This document shows, piece after piece, positions 24,145 to 35,539 of a stretch of 64,000 nucleotides of DNA (position 1 is its first letter; every line of letters begins with the position of its first letter). The stretch is from Climacium dendroides. Taxonomy: Eukaryota; Streptophyta; Bryopsida; Hypnales; Climaciaceae. A model generated the notes under the pieces. That model was not told the origin of the DNA and ran no database searches. It was given only the letters and a program-made list of their open reading frames with translations. The position numbers were made by a program, and so were the translations under genes. The DNA lies in assembly GCA_950106755.1 (NCBI GenBank), contig OX467092.1, forward strand, positions 992,001 through 1,056,000, read 5' to 3'.

Positions 24145-25660
24145 TTTCTTATGTAGTGGTGTGGATGTGTTGATTGGTAGCTGCTTGCAGTAGCGACCCC
24201 AAATGAAGGGCCAGCTGCCAGACTCTGTATTTTATTCAATGGTTTTGCATTCTTTTCACTAGAATTTCCCGCATTAGTGAGGTTGTGCGTATCAACCCTC
24301 CCCTCAGCGATGTATTTTTGTGCTGATCTTCGTAATGCCTGTGGTGGGTTGCATTCTCCCTCAAAATGCTCGCTTGATTCGGTTACCGCTCACGTCGGTG
24401 AAATCCTCTTCGGGCCATAAGCACTTTGCTGATACATTCAATTGCAAGCCTCCGCATGTAAATTCATTTCGTCATCAAAGTTTGCAGAACCGTTACGATT
24501 GCCTCTGCTTGACACCATTCACCCATTCAACTAATTAGAAGACTCCACGAAAATAGAATCGTAACCCACACATAGACAATGAAGAACCTCTCGCAAACTG
24601 CCTTAAAATCACAGACAGAGCACAAACTTAATGGATGCCAATTCGGAGAATGCCAATTGAATTCGCGCCGACTTCTGCAATCATATCTACTTCATTGAGG
24701 TTATAGAAAAACAGAGAATATGGCACCGACTGACGGTAAGAAATCGTCAGTATTGTGCGGATGGTGGACCTCTCTGGCAAATGCTAAATTTATGCCAGCG
24801 GGAAATGAGCAAGGCGATGTTAAATCAAACGAAATGCGCACATCCAGAGGGAGTAACACAATAAGTCTCTGACAGAGCTAAGATAGCCGAAGAATAATGC
24901 AGGTCAAGGAGGCGAGCCCAAGTGGAAGCATGCACTAATGAGTTCGTATTCAAAAGAATTTGAAAATGCGCACTTGGGGGCTGTTCGTGGCGGAGTAATC
25001 AATGAGCAGTTCCTCATCGCCCCCAGTCTCTGACTGCCCTCCGTCTCCCTCCACGATGATTTTATGAGCCTGGGTCTTTAAGCTTACCATCACGGAAACT
25101 GGTATTGCGAAACGGCTCCATCAATGGCATTGATTTGGATGCACACAATTGAACGTGGGTGATCCTCAGGCATGCATTTCTTGAACTAAGTTCAGTGAAG
25201 TACTGGTATGTAATTGCAGCAGTCGATGGGAGCTTCAGGTGAAGCTGCTGGATGCTCCAATGCTGCTCCAATGTCTTGAAAGCCTGCACGTTGAATCGTT
25301 CTCGATGGAGAGGGACTTGGCCATGATCGCTTGGGCTGGGTGTCGGAGCGCAAATTTGGCAGCAACGTTGCCATCCCCTGTTGCCCAAATTCGTTAGGTC
25401 AAGCTTGCGCAAGGGTTCAGGGTTCAACCTCGGCGATGGGGGCTTGCAGATGCCGTCAATTTCATTGTTCGCGAGTGCAGGGCTGATGGCTTCTTCCCTC
25501 TAAGCCTCCTCTTGCCTCCAAGGAATGGAGAGATGGTGGCAATAGTTCTCGTTTTGCTCCAAGTGATCGGATCTGAATTGTAGCTGATGTTGGTGAGATT
25601 CTGTTTTTCTTTGTGTTTTCGACCATTTTGATTGCTCAAACCTAGCGAGCGATCGGTCTG
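24145..25660. other. Intergenic region between the putative plastid-protein gene and TCX, including likely TCX promoter and 5' leader
   Basis: Composition is clearly less AT-rich than the rest of the window. The first few hundred bases are probably 3' UTR of the upstream gene. The last 200-300 bp before 25664 are T-rich, with stops in the TCX frame (one lies 21 bp before the ATG), as expected of a 5' leader. Open frames on the - strand (25062-25427, 25424-25720) match no family I know and overlap the TCX start, so I do not call them. Confidence 0.4.
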
Positions 25661-25663
25661 AGG

Positions 25664-28600
25664 ATGCTCCCTTTCCAGAATGGGCTGTCGCCTGTTCCTG
25701 GTACGTTTCTTTTCAGACACTTCTCCTCTGAGTTTAGTATTAGTTCATAGACCACACACTTCCTGCCGGGGGCCCCCCCAAAATGAATGGGATATAGCTT
25801 GAATGTGTGCTTCAGTCAATGAGGATGTGGCAACGTTGTAGCATATTCCTGAATGCCATTTTAGGTGAGGTCAAGTTACGGAGGTCTGAGTGCAGTGCTC
25901 AGGAATCTTTGTCTGTACTGATTGCGTGCTGCTAAACCCTACTGTACCGTCCCGTGCCGTTGTCTGTGAGCAACTTCATATTCCTTGTTGGGAAAAGAGG
26001 ATGGCACGAAATTAGGGAGGCTCTTGTCTGGATGTTCTTACTCTTGAAATTGGCCCTAGTTGTCGTCTCTAGCAACTAGGGGTAAACCTTGCATGGCGTG
26101 CTCGACATCAACCTATTGTGTTTTGAATGGCGTGCTATTCGCAGATAAAAAGGGTGTTTTTCATGGACTTACTCTTCAATCTCGAGAAGAGCAACCTCAC
26201 TGCCCGATGTTTCCGTCTCTGTCGGTGCCATCTACAAGGTAACGAATATCATTTGACAGTGAGCTAGTTCAATTCTGCAGGTGACCTCACTGAGTCACCT
26301 GTCGTTATGCTAAACCATCTGCAAATGAGATGTAAACTAGACGAGCTCATTGGCCATTTGAAGTTTGAAAATCAAGTTTTAAATGAGTTTTTTTTCCCAA
26401 GTTAGTCAACCGTGCTGCATCCATGTGGTATTTCCACTTGTCTGTGATCCATCACCTACTTCGATGATGATGGGAAGCTGATGAATGGAGTAATTCTCAG
26501 CAATACAGTCCTAAGTAGATCAAAAAAGAATAATAGGAATTAAAGAAGACAGAAATCACTTCCCAACCAGAAAGCAAAGCAACCACTAATCGTATATTAA
26601 GTACAAGCAAGCTCTAAAATAACATAATTAGAATAAAATTCAGTGTTATCAGTTTCTTTTAATATATGCGCTTTGTGAAATTAATTTATTTTGATACATC
26701 TGAAAATTGGATTCTGTACAAACCAGTGGATCGTGAAAAAGCCTTACCACTAGCAAATACCACCTCTGTTTCTGGAAGAGACCTGTGTTTTCTTTGTAAA
26801 ACACAAAGGAAACACGGGTCTTTCTCTGAAACAAAGGGAGTACATTTTTTTGATGAGTTTTTTCGTTTGACACCCTTCTCCTTTATTCTTAATGAGCCGT
26901 CAAATAGCACCAGCTTCGTAGACGACTTGCAAGAGATACCTTGCTTTGATTTTATGCTGATGGACTTACTCTTCAAGTGTACACCTTGGGCAGGCTGACG
27001 CCACACTTTACCATGGAGACTCCGACTTTGGGGTCTCCCGCAAGTGTACATTTTGGGTCCGTGTCTGCGTCAATCATGGTTGCTTCTGCTAGCGAGCCAG
27101 CCCGGAAGGCAGTGCCTCGCCAGCTTGACTTCACTTCTGCTTATGGGAGTCCATTGTCTTCTTCGGAGTCTCCTCATCGTTCGAGCCAGCCAAGCATGTA
27201 GGACTTCTGCACATATGGGGTGACCTTCGCACCTCCCTTGGGCTTTTGTTTCCTATCGAGTTGTCGCCTCTTGGGAGGCTTTCAAGATTGTGTCTGATGT
27301 GCATGTGCGTGTAGAAGGTTAATTTGGTCACTGTTGATGACACACAATCGTTCATCACGTTTACGTGTTTTTTTTGACATTTTTGTTTTTATGTACGTGC
27401 GTGAAATACCAGAAAGCATAGTTCTCCTCGTAGACCAGTAGCACGCCCACGGCCAGTTTTAGAGGGCAAGGAAGGAACTCCGAAGAAGTGCAAGCAGTGC
27501 AACTGCAAGAATTCTCGATGTCTGAAACTGTGAGACGCTACGTTTCCCACGCATGTTGCCTATGGCTTTGGCTTTCCTGCTGTTATTCGTATGTGATGAT
27601 GTGCCAGTGTAGGAAATATGGTGATTCTCAATTAAAACTTTGGGCTTGTTGGTTATGTGGCAGGTATTGCGAATGCTTTGCGTCAGGAACCTACTGCGAT
27701 GGGTGTAACTGCTTGAACTGTTGGAACAACAGCGAGCATGAGGTGGTTAGGCAAGAAGCTGTAGAGTCGACGTTGGAGCGGAACCCGAATGCCTTCCGCC
27801 CGAAGATTGCTAACAGTCCTCGCATTTCAAAAGACGGGAAGGTGCGTGTGCACGCTTTCTTGGCATATATGAAGATTGTTTCTGGATCGCATCTGCTGTT
27901 GATTGGCCATTGTGACACTAGCTCTAGAAGTCGAGCTCTTTACTACGTGTAGAAACTTTGAAAATTGCTCGTGCAGAAGTGCAAGATTCTTCCAGAGTTA
28001 ATTATATACTTTCTATTCTGCTTGGAAGGTTATGCATATTCTTCTTTTGGGGGTCATCGTGGGTGCCCTCCTAGTCTTTTATTTTGACTGTATCTGGCCT
28101 GAATTTACTGTAAACGCCACCATCTTGTTTGAATTGCCGAGTAGGAAGATGCTGGGGATGGCAATGGAAGTGCAGCAAAACATAACAAAGGTTGCCATTG
28201 CAAGAAGTCAGGATGCTTGAAGAAGTATTGTGAGTGCTATCAAGCCAACATACTATGCTCTGAGAATTGCAAATGTGTAGACTGCCGAAACTTCATTACG
28301 AGTAATGAGAGACGAGCGCTGTTTCCCAGCGATCCTGCTCTAGGGTTGAGCTTCGTGCAGCGACCTTCTGGATGTGGTGTTGCTGGGCACATGTCACCGT
28401 TGCCAAGGAAGCGGAAAACGCAAGATGTCGAGTACATCATGCCTGGATTACAGGCAATTAAGGTGAGGTAATTGTGACTATCTAGTTCTGAAGAAATCTG
28501 AGTCCATTTGGGTCAAAGTTGGAGTGATTTGAGATTATTCATAATCGTCCTGCATGTGTCCTTTTGGGGTGGATTAGATACCCTGTTAGTCCTTCCCTCG

Positions 28601-29898
28601 TGGTAATGAAACAGTCTGAGGCTTTATGTTTTGGGCAGAATTGTGTTTGGTTTACTAGTGAATTTTTTGGACTCAAAAAATGATTTTGCTCTAACCGCCT
28701 TGTTGCTTGCTTAGTCCGACTTCGTGAAGGTAGAAAACTATATTGCAACTACACCAATCGTGGCTGCACCAGCTAATAGTGTGGAGCCCAGAGCAGAGCC
28801 ATTTGTGACATTTATTAACAGGTAGTATTTTGGCCCTCTAGTCTGATGTTTAACATTGCCTTTTATTGTAAAATAAAACCTATTTCTCCCTTCCCTGCAG
28901 TATGATCTTCCTCAGTCGTATAACCCGGGTTAAAGCTTAGTTTAATCTTAAGCATAAGTGCTGGACTCCATTTTGTGTCAGATCTTTGTTGGCGGATGTC
29001 TTGCACACAGACGTCATACACGAACTCTGCAAGCTTCTCGTTATTGCATCCGCGGACGTACAACGCGAAGTTTCAGGTTTGCCCATTCTCATTGTGCTGA
29101 ACTCGTTAGAGCAGGATCCACGACGTCCACAAACAGATCTTTCGAGATTTAAAGCGCTCTCTCTCTCTCTGCTTTCTGAAACTCTCCCTGTATCATGCAT
29201 TTTATTTCCTTGGATTTCTCTGTGGCAGGAACTTCAGCAGTGGACAATGGAGCATCTATGCCCGTGGCAATGAACTCACCCTACACAGAACTTCGTCCGT
29301 CCAACAATAAGCCATTTTCTGCACCTCGTGACAGATTGCAAGTTGACAGCATGGAAACAACAGAATATGCCAACCGAGCAAGCTCTCTAGTCATGGCTCC
29401 TAACTCTACTGCAGCAAATCAGGTCTCTGCAGGGGGAGAACTGTTGGGTGAAATCAGGTCCATGTCGCCTGGAACACTAGCATTGATGTGCGATGAGAAG
29501 GATCCCTTGCTCACTACTCCTTCCTCGCCAGCCTATGAAAACCAGCTCTATGTCGACCAAGAGCGAGTCATCTTGTCTGAATTTCGGGACTGCTTACAAA
29601 GGGTCATTTCATTCGGAAATAGGAGAGGTTAGCTTTAGCAGAATTATCCACTTCTTGCAGCTCTTTTAAGTTCGTTTCCTCTTTGATGGAGAGCTTGAGA
29701 TTGGATGTGTAGTAAACCTAAACCCAGCTAAAGCTATCGCAATCGTCTGGTGCAGCAAATCAACTGTCAACCGAAGCTGAATGGATGTCTGCATCCAAGC
29801 ACCCACCTGGTGGAAACTCCCCTGGGCTGACCCCTTCAGTGAGCATCACCGTACCAAGTCCTTCAAGTTTAGACTTGCAACTTCAACTTCAGTCATAA
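25664..29898 (+). CDS. TCX: Tesmin/TSO1-like CXC domain protein (TCX/CPP family transcription factor), 10 exons, 563 aa
   Basis: Exons: 25664-25700, 26145-26238, 26994-27197, 27413-27529, 27664-27841, 28145-28462, 28715-28821, 28982-29076, 29229-29627, 29756-29898; all introns GT-AG, all phases agree, total 1692 nt. The product has an N-terminal block ([16 protein letters not shown], residues 8-23) like the LSPI...F(S/N)xLxF region of plant TCX proteins, RQLDF near residue 80, and two CXC domains: C138 to C170 and C227 to C257, each CxC-x4-C-x4-CxC-x6-C with a closing CxC-x2-C. The RNPxAFxPKI linker lies at 190-199. Intron 4 splits LKL|YCEC in CXC1. The C-terminal helix [18 protein letters not shown] is also family-typical. 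CXC domains bind the CHR element (TTYGAA), and plant TCX5/6 and animal LIN54 act in DREAM-type cell-cycle repressor complexes in the nucleus. The protein ends LDLQLQLQS, an EAR-like LxLxL tail. A stop lies in frame 21 bp before the start. Exons 1-2 rest on weaker similarity than exons 3-10. Confidence 0.93.
26764..26836. repeat. Foldback (about 34-nt arms) in TCX intron 2
   Basis: Positions 26764-26797 and 26803-26836 are near-perfect inverted complements with only a 5-nt loop; mismatches are few. It lies inside the 755-bp second intron, the longest in the gene. It looks like a short foldback MITE or a structured intron element. No target-site duplication was identified. Confidence 0.7.
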
Positions 29899-30021
29899 GG
29901 TGAGAGACCCTATTTGTGCCAGAATTCAGAAGCCATCCTGTTTGTGCCACTATCTGTCACTGATGTACATTTCAAACTTCAATGTACTCTACTAGGCATG
30001 GCACAAATAGGGTATCTTACC
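29899..30021. repeat. 23-bp inverted repeat immediately after the TCX stop codon
   Basis: 29899-29921 and 29999-30021 are inverted complements over 23 bp with two mismatches. The 77-nt interior has a second hairpin (GTACATT...AATGTAC) and a partial extra copy of TTTGTGCCA. The left arm starts on the base after the TAA stop, so the element is in the 3' UTR or has formed its start. Confidence 0.7.
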
Positions 30022-33000
30022 TTGTTCCAAGGAGAATCATTTCTGTATCTCTGTTGTGGTGGGTTCCAACAATACTGCTTCTCACCAAAACGTTGTATAT
30101 TGTATGTGACCGACTTATTCACAGTCAGTAGAGCTTGTTTAGGTTAAATATTTGAACGAAAGGCTCATCGATGTGGATTCCTTGCCCTGTGTTCTTGTTT
30201 GGAGAGGATTGAAAGCCTCTATCCAACAAATGGGCGATGCAGTAGATATCAGAAGACAGTATATCTGCACTCCTTTTTCCTGGTCGTGTTTGCACAACAG
30301 ATGTAAAAATTTTCACTTTCATACCGGATTTAAAACTGATGGAAGCCTTGGTATCATCATCTCGGTCATGTGGTCGATGCTTGGCTTTCATTAGCATCTT
30401 GAATGGGTTAGTTGTGAATGGTGTTCAAAATTTCTCTATGAGATGTTATTGACTTTTCCCCATTGTAAGATGGTTATTTGATAAGGTAAATCCACTATGG
30501 TACTTATGAAATAGTCCATTTAAGTCTTTAAAGAAATTGGGTTTGGGCTACAAGAGGGTAGTAGCCACAATCAATATCTAATGGTAACATTCTAATGGTA
30601 ACCACTAGTAATTCACAATGGTAATAGAATTTCTACTTATTGTTTATTGTTAATCCAGTATAGAAAGTGACTTGTTTAACAAGTCTTCATGTTATGGCCA
30701 TTTGGGGATTTAATTGTGATTGCTTTAGATGACCATTGTGGGTGCATGTTTTGATGGTTTGGGGTAGTCCAGAGATGCTTATGGGCTATTGGGCAGCTCA
30801 CTTTACAAATTCATAACAGAATTTTACTTTGTCAAAATACATAATTTCTATTGCTCTTGTCTGATTTCATATTTATCTTACAGCAGAAAAAATTAAAAAA
30901 TATCAACAATGTCATGATGGCAAGTTTGGCATTTTGTCTATAATGGGTTGGTTTATCATACATGGTTTTGCAATGCATTATGGCAACTTCTAGCCCCTTC
31001 CTCTTGTTCGTAGGGGCCTTAAGAATGATGTCTTCTAAATTTGAATTGAACTAATGATCTCTTCTTCTATTTGAAGTTTTAGAAAAGAGTCAGAAATTGA
31101 ATACTATATTGTAATTTTGGATCTATATCACAATCCATTGACTTCAAATTATATAGGACATGGAAATAAAGTTCATACCTTGATGTTCTTCAAATATAAT
31201 AAAGTTGTCAAATTGTAACACATTTGGATAATCTTATGATTTTCATTTTTTGTCATTTTTTTTCAACATTTAACATCAATTTCAACACTTAGCATAGAAA
31301 AAAATTGGGTTTATTATAGGACCACCCATAGGCAACCACTAAGCAAGTTTGCTAATGTTTTGGAATAGTAAAAAGCAATGTAAATTTATTGTCTTCTCGT
31401 AAAAAAAAATGATGGGCATAGCCAATTTTTTGTAATTTTCCCTTGAATTCAAATTACTAAGAATTTTAGAAGCTCAAAGTTGGTCTCAACTCATATCCAA
31501 TACATACTCTTCAAGATAAGGACTTTATTAGTCCCTATCTTGTAAAGGAGAAAAAAAAATCACATTCCAAGCTTGGAAACAGCTACATTCTATTGGGTGG
31601 TATGGATCCTTGGTTTGCCTTTGAAGAATAGAATAAAAATAATTTCTACTTATATATAATAGTGAAATAGAGCATACAGCTCTAATGATGAATTTTGAAT
31701 ATGCGATTATAGGAGCCATCATTTGAAGGAAAAGGTAAGTATAGTTGATTGAGATTGATTAATTTTTAGTTGTCTATGAAATGCATTTATGGTAGAACAA
31801 TGTGCATTTAACTAAATCTAGACTATTGTGCATGCAATTATGGACTATGTTTGCAAAACATTAGGAGATTTTTCTAAGTTGGAAGGATATAGACCTCCCT
31901 ATATTTTGCATAGATCTTGTAATGATGTGAAAAAACAATTTATGTCAAAAATGGAAAGATTTTTTGGTTTCTTTTGTAAATTTTCATAGTTACTATTGAT
32001 TTTAATTAATATTTTGGAACTTTGGATTGTTCTAATTTAATTTAATATGGCATAATTTTTTAATGCATATCTATTAATAAAATATATTATCTTCCATGTT
32101 TATTTACTCATCTTTAAAAGCATGTATTATTAGTATATATCATCCAAATATTGGTAAACTTAATATAACTTTTAGAGGAATTTGGTGATGTCATCCATAT
32201 ATTTATTCATACTTTTAGTATTAATGAAGGAAATGGATGATTGTTAGAAAGATCTATTTGGTACGTTTTGGTCCAATGCATATATTTTTTCTATGGAGAA
32301 CTTCAAAATACATTTTTTTAAACAAAAATGATGTAGACAATGTTTAGTTACCTTAATATATTATATTCTATGTAGATTAAGTAGCTAACATAACAACAAA
32401 TTAACGTGAAAACCAAAATATAATGATTGTTTTGCAACCAAAACTCTTGACAAAACAATTGCAAAACAATCAAAATTCCAACTTCGATGCTACTATTGAA
32501 TGTACCTAAGCAAATAAACTCCAAATTGCTTATAAGAAATCACCTTAAGAAGTGTGGTGATAGATTGATCAAATGCTAGAAGTTACATCATATCAATGGT
32601 AAGGTATTGATCCAATGTGGATTCTTTTTTTACGAGGTTGGTCATAGGAAATTGTACTAAGGGCAGTGGTTTGGTGAAACAAGAATAGACAAAAATAGGT
32701 CTTGTTTGTTTAGTTAAACAATGATAAAAAAATCTTGCCAATTAGTTCTTTAAGTTGAGCCAACATTGTACCCTTGAGCATTACGTTGAAGATTCTTATG
32801 CCATTGTTCCTCCTACTAGAATAGCCAATATACAAGTAGGTTAATCTAAGAAATGCAAGACTTAAAAGTATCATCCACAAAGACAATGCATTTATGCAAC
32901 AATGAAAAATTTATATTTAAAAGAGAATAAATGAAGGCAACTAAAAATATAAGTGAAGCAAATTTCATCAACTAACAACAATGTCACATGTGCTAATTAT

Positions 33001-33160
33001 GCTCAATTCCACTATTGTTTATTTAATTTCAATCATAAGGCCTGTTTACTACAAAGAGACAACCATTTACTAAGTGAAATTCTCGAGTAGGGTTAGAGGT
33101 TGCATTGAACATGTTATGCTTGTGAAGCATTAGCAATTGAAAAAGAGTATTTTCACAAAA
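30022..33160. other. TCX 3' flank passing into gene-free AT-rich DNA
   Basis: To about 30400 composition stays near that of the gene island and probably includes the TCX 3' UTR. Beyond this the sequence becomes strongly AT-rich. I see no coding frame, RNA gene or well-defined repeat. Confidence 0.4.
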
Positions 33161-33173
33161 TCTAGTAGACATC

Positions 33174-33609
33174 AGTCTTCACATGAGCAATGTTGCACAT
33201 ACTTAATTTCTTCAATGCTTGTTTGAATTTGACCAAGAAAATGGAAGGTTGCTTTCGAACTTTAATTTTCGGTTGTTCCATAGCTTTTCGGCATTTTGTG
33301 GTCTTGCGCTTCTTTTGCTCCCACTCCCAGTAAAGCACTAAAGCCAATATGACTATTGTTGAGGACATTGTAAACAAGAGCAAGAACAATAAGTCTTCAC
33401 ATGAGCAATGTTGCACATACTTAATTTCTTCAATGCTTGTTTGAATTTGACTAAGAAAATGGAAGGTTGCTTTCGAACTTTAATTTTTGGTTGTTCCATA
33501 GCTTTTTGGCATTTTGTGGTCTTGCGCTTCTCTTGCTCCCACTCCCAATAAAGCACTAAAGCCAATATGACTATTGTTAAGGACATTGTAAACAAGAGCA
33601 AGAACAATA
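33174..33609 (-). repeat. 218-bp tandem duplication encoding a hydrophobic plus basic peptide
   Basis: Two units, 33174-33391 and 33392-33609, differ at only a handful of positions. On the - strand each encodes LLFLLLFTMS(S/L)TIVILALVLYWEWEQ(K/E)KRKTTKC in part, a probable membrane segment, then a Lys-rich MEQPKIKVRKQPSIF and FKQALKKLSMCNIAHVKT. The period (218) is not a multiple of 3, so the copies are in different frames and do not form one protein. I recognise no family. It may be a duplicated exon of a lost gene or part of a repeat. Confidence 0.6.
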
Positions 33610-34732
33610 AATATATTAAAAGCAAGAAGCTAGAATATCTAAAGCAAGAAACTAAAACCTAAAAGATGTGCTATCAAGACTAAGGATCTCTTTAGTCTTC
33701 ACATCTTTATATACTACTACTTAACTTCTATTATTAATCTAAGAAGTTCTACTTCTAATCTAAGAAGTTATTCTAAAAACTTTCTTTTACTGTATGTCCT
33801 TGACGCCTACTATAATTATGGCCATTCTTATTGTATAGGATTAAACTACAATGAGCTTGGAGGGTTTATGGTTGGTCCAGAAAAGCACACAACTTTCTCA
33901 CTATAGTAGATGTTTATGAACACTACTATTACTTTGCAATCTTCTTTCACCTACAATCCTAATCTTCTAATTCAATCCTTCATGCCTATCAAAAACAATA
34001 GTACTTGAAACCCACTTAAGTTTGCCTATTGCAACCTCTCAAGCTCTAAGTATTATTTTCACAAGAACCTGAAAAAATAGAAGCAACTCTTGTAAGAACA
34101 CAAAAAGTAAAAAGAACTCTCAATGAAATAGAACTACAATATTCATGGTGGGTTTATACTATGCCTAAGGCCAGATGGAAGGCTGGTTGGATTTGCCTTC
34201 AATCCGGCCCAAATTTTTCCATCCGGCTCTAGTTAATATAAACCTCTTGGGACGGATTCTAGGACTGAATTTCCAATTTATGTACTCTTGAATTTTTTCA
34301 ATGCTCCATTAAAAAAAATATAAGAAACATATGTTTACTTTTTCTTCCTTTTTTTTCTAATTAAAATTTTATTTATTTATTTATTTATATTATTATTATT
34401 CCTATTTATTCTATTTCAAAAATAAAAGAGAGTGTTTTTATTTTTTTTGAACCTTTTCCTTTCTCTCCCTATTTTTTCTACTTGGAAAAAAAGGAGTTTT
34501 TTTACTTCTAAACCTTTTCCTTTTGCTTGACATTGAAACTAGAGTTGAAGCCCTAGAGTAGTTGTCATTTATTTTTATGATAATTTCAAGAATTTCAAAA
34601 AATAAATAATTTTGATCTTGTCACTACAAGGGGTTGAAAATAATCACATAACTAAACACACAATTCAAAAAAACATCGCTTTTTATCGCTTTTTTAATTC
34701 TATATTTTTAATCTTAATTATTTATTTAAATA

Positions 34733-35532
34733 CTAGCGGTTGGCGCTTGCTATGCTACGCATTCATCATTAAAATTTTATAAGGATTTTTATGTATTAGA
34801 TAGAATGCAAAACAAAAATTTCAATAAATCTTCAAATAAAAATGACTAAAATCTTAGTATAATTATTTTTATAAATAAGCATATATTGAAATGTACAATA
34901 GAAATTTATTGAATGATGAATGAAACACATGCAATGATAAATACTATAAAAGATACACATACATTAGAATGCATTAGAAATTTGACTCCATTGTTACAAA
35001 AAATGGCAACCCAAATTGAAGAATTGAAAAGAAAAACTTATAAATCTCAAAAAGTTCATGAACAATTTAATTGTTGTAAAATCCAAAATCGCTTCAATTG
35101 AATAAATTTCTCAAAATCATTTGGTAGTAGCAATAGAAAAAGAAATCATGAAAGCTCAAAGCTCACAAATGCACAAAATCATAGAAGTGCAAAGAAGTGT
35201 AAAGCCAAGAGAAGCAATGGATTTGCTACCTTTATAATATCATCCTATGGATCCTCTTTAATATCAACTGAATTGCAACAACTATATTATTTCTATTATA
35301 TCACCTTTTGTAAAAAGTGATATTACAGAAGTGATTGCAAACTGCTACTCTATTTCTGTAATATCACATTGTGTGAAAATATGATTTCTATGTATGCATG
35401 ATTGGAAATATTTTTATAAAATAATTAAAATAATTATTTTAAAGACTTATTCATGCATTCTATTCAAATATATCAAATTTTTACTAATATGTGATACAAT
35501 GAGTGTGTAGCATAGCAAGCACGAGCCCCTAG
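34733..35532. mobile_element. Element (about 800 bp) with inverted CTAG ends
   Basis: The left end CTAGCGGTTGGCGCTTGC (from 34733) and the complement of the right end (35532 inward, CTAGGGGCTCGTGCTTGC) share a terminal CTAG and an internal GCTTGCTATGCTAC block, and both are flanked by A/T as AATA|CTAG. Either a TIR element or two Helitron-type 3' ends facing outward. Interior frame 34913-35101 is unremarkable. Confidence 0.6.
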
Positions 35533-35539
35533 TATTAAT

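Noticed and set aside
25062..25720. Open frames on the - strand before TCX
   Set aside because: They overlap the TCX leader and first exon, match nothing, and have no splice support.
27013..27015. ATG in a good context as TCX start (METPTLGSP)
   Set aside because: Two upstream exons join in phase and add the conserved N-terminal block; kept only as a fallback start.
29630..29632. TAG as the TCX stop (ending SFGNRRG)
   Set aside because: A GT donor at 29628 and an acceptor at 29755 join in phase to a clearly coding last exon.
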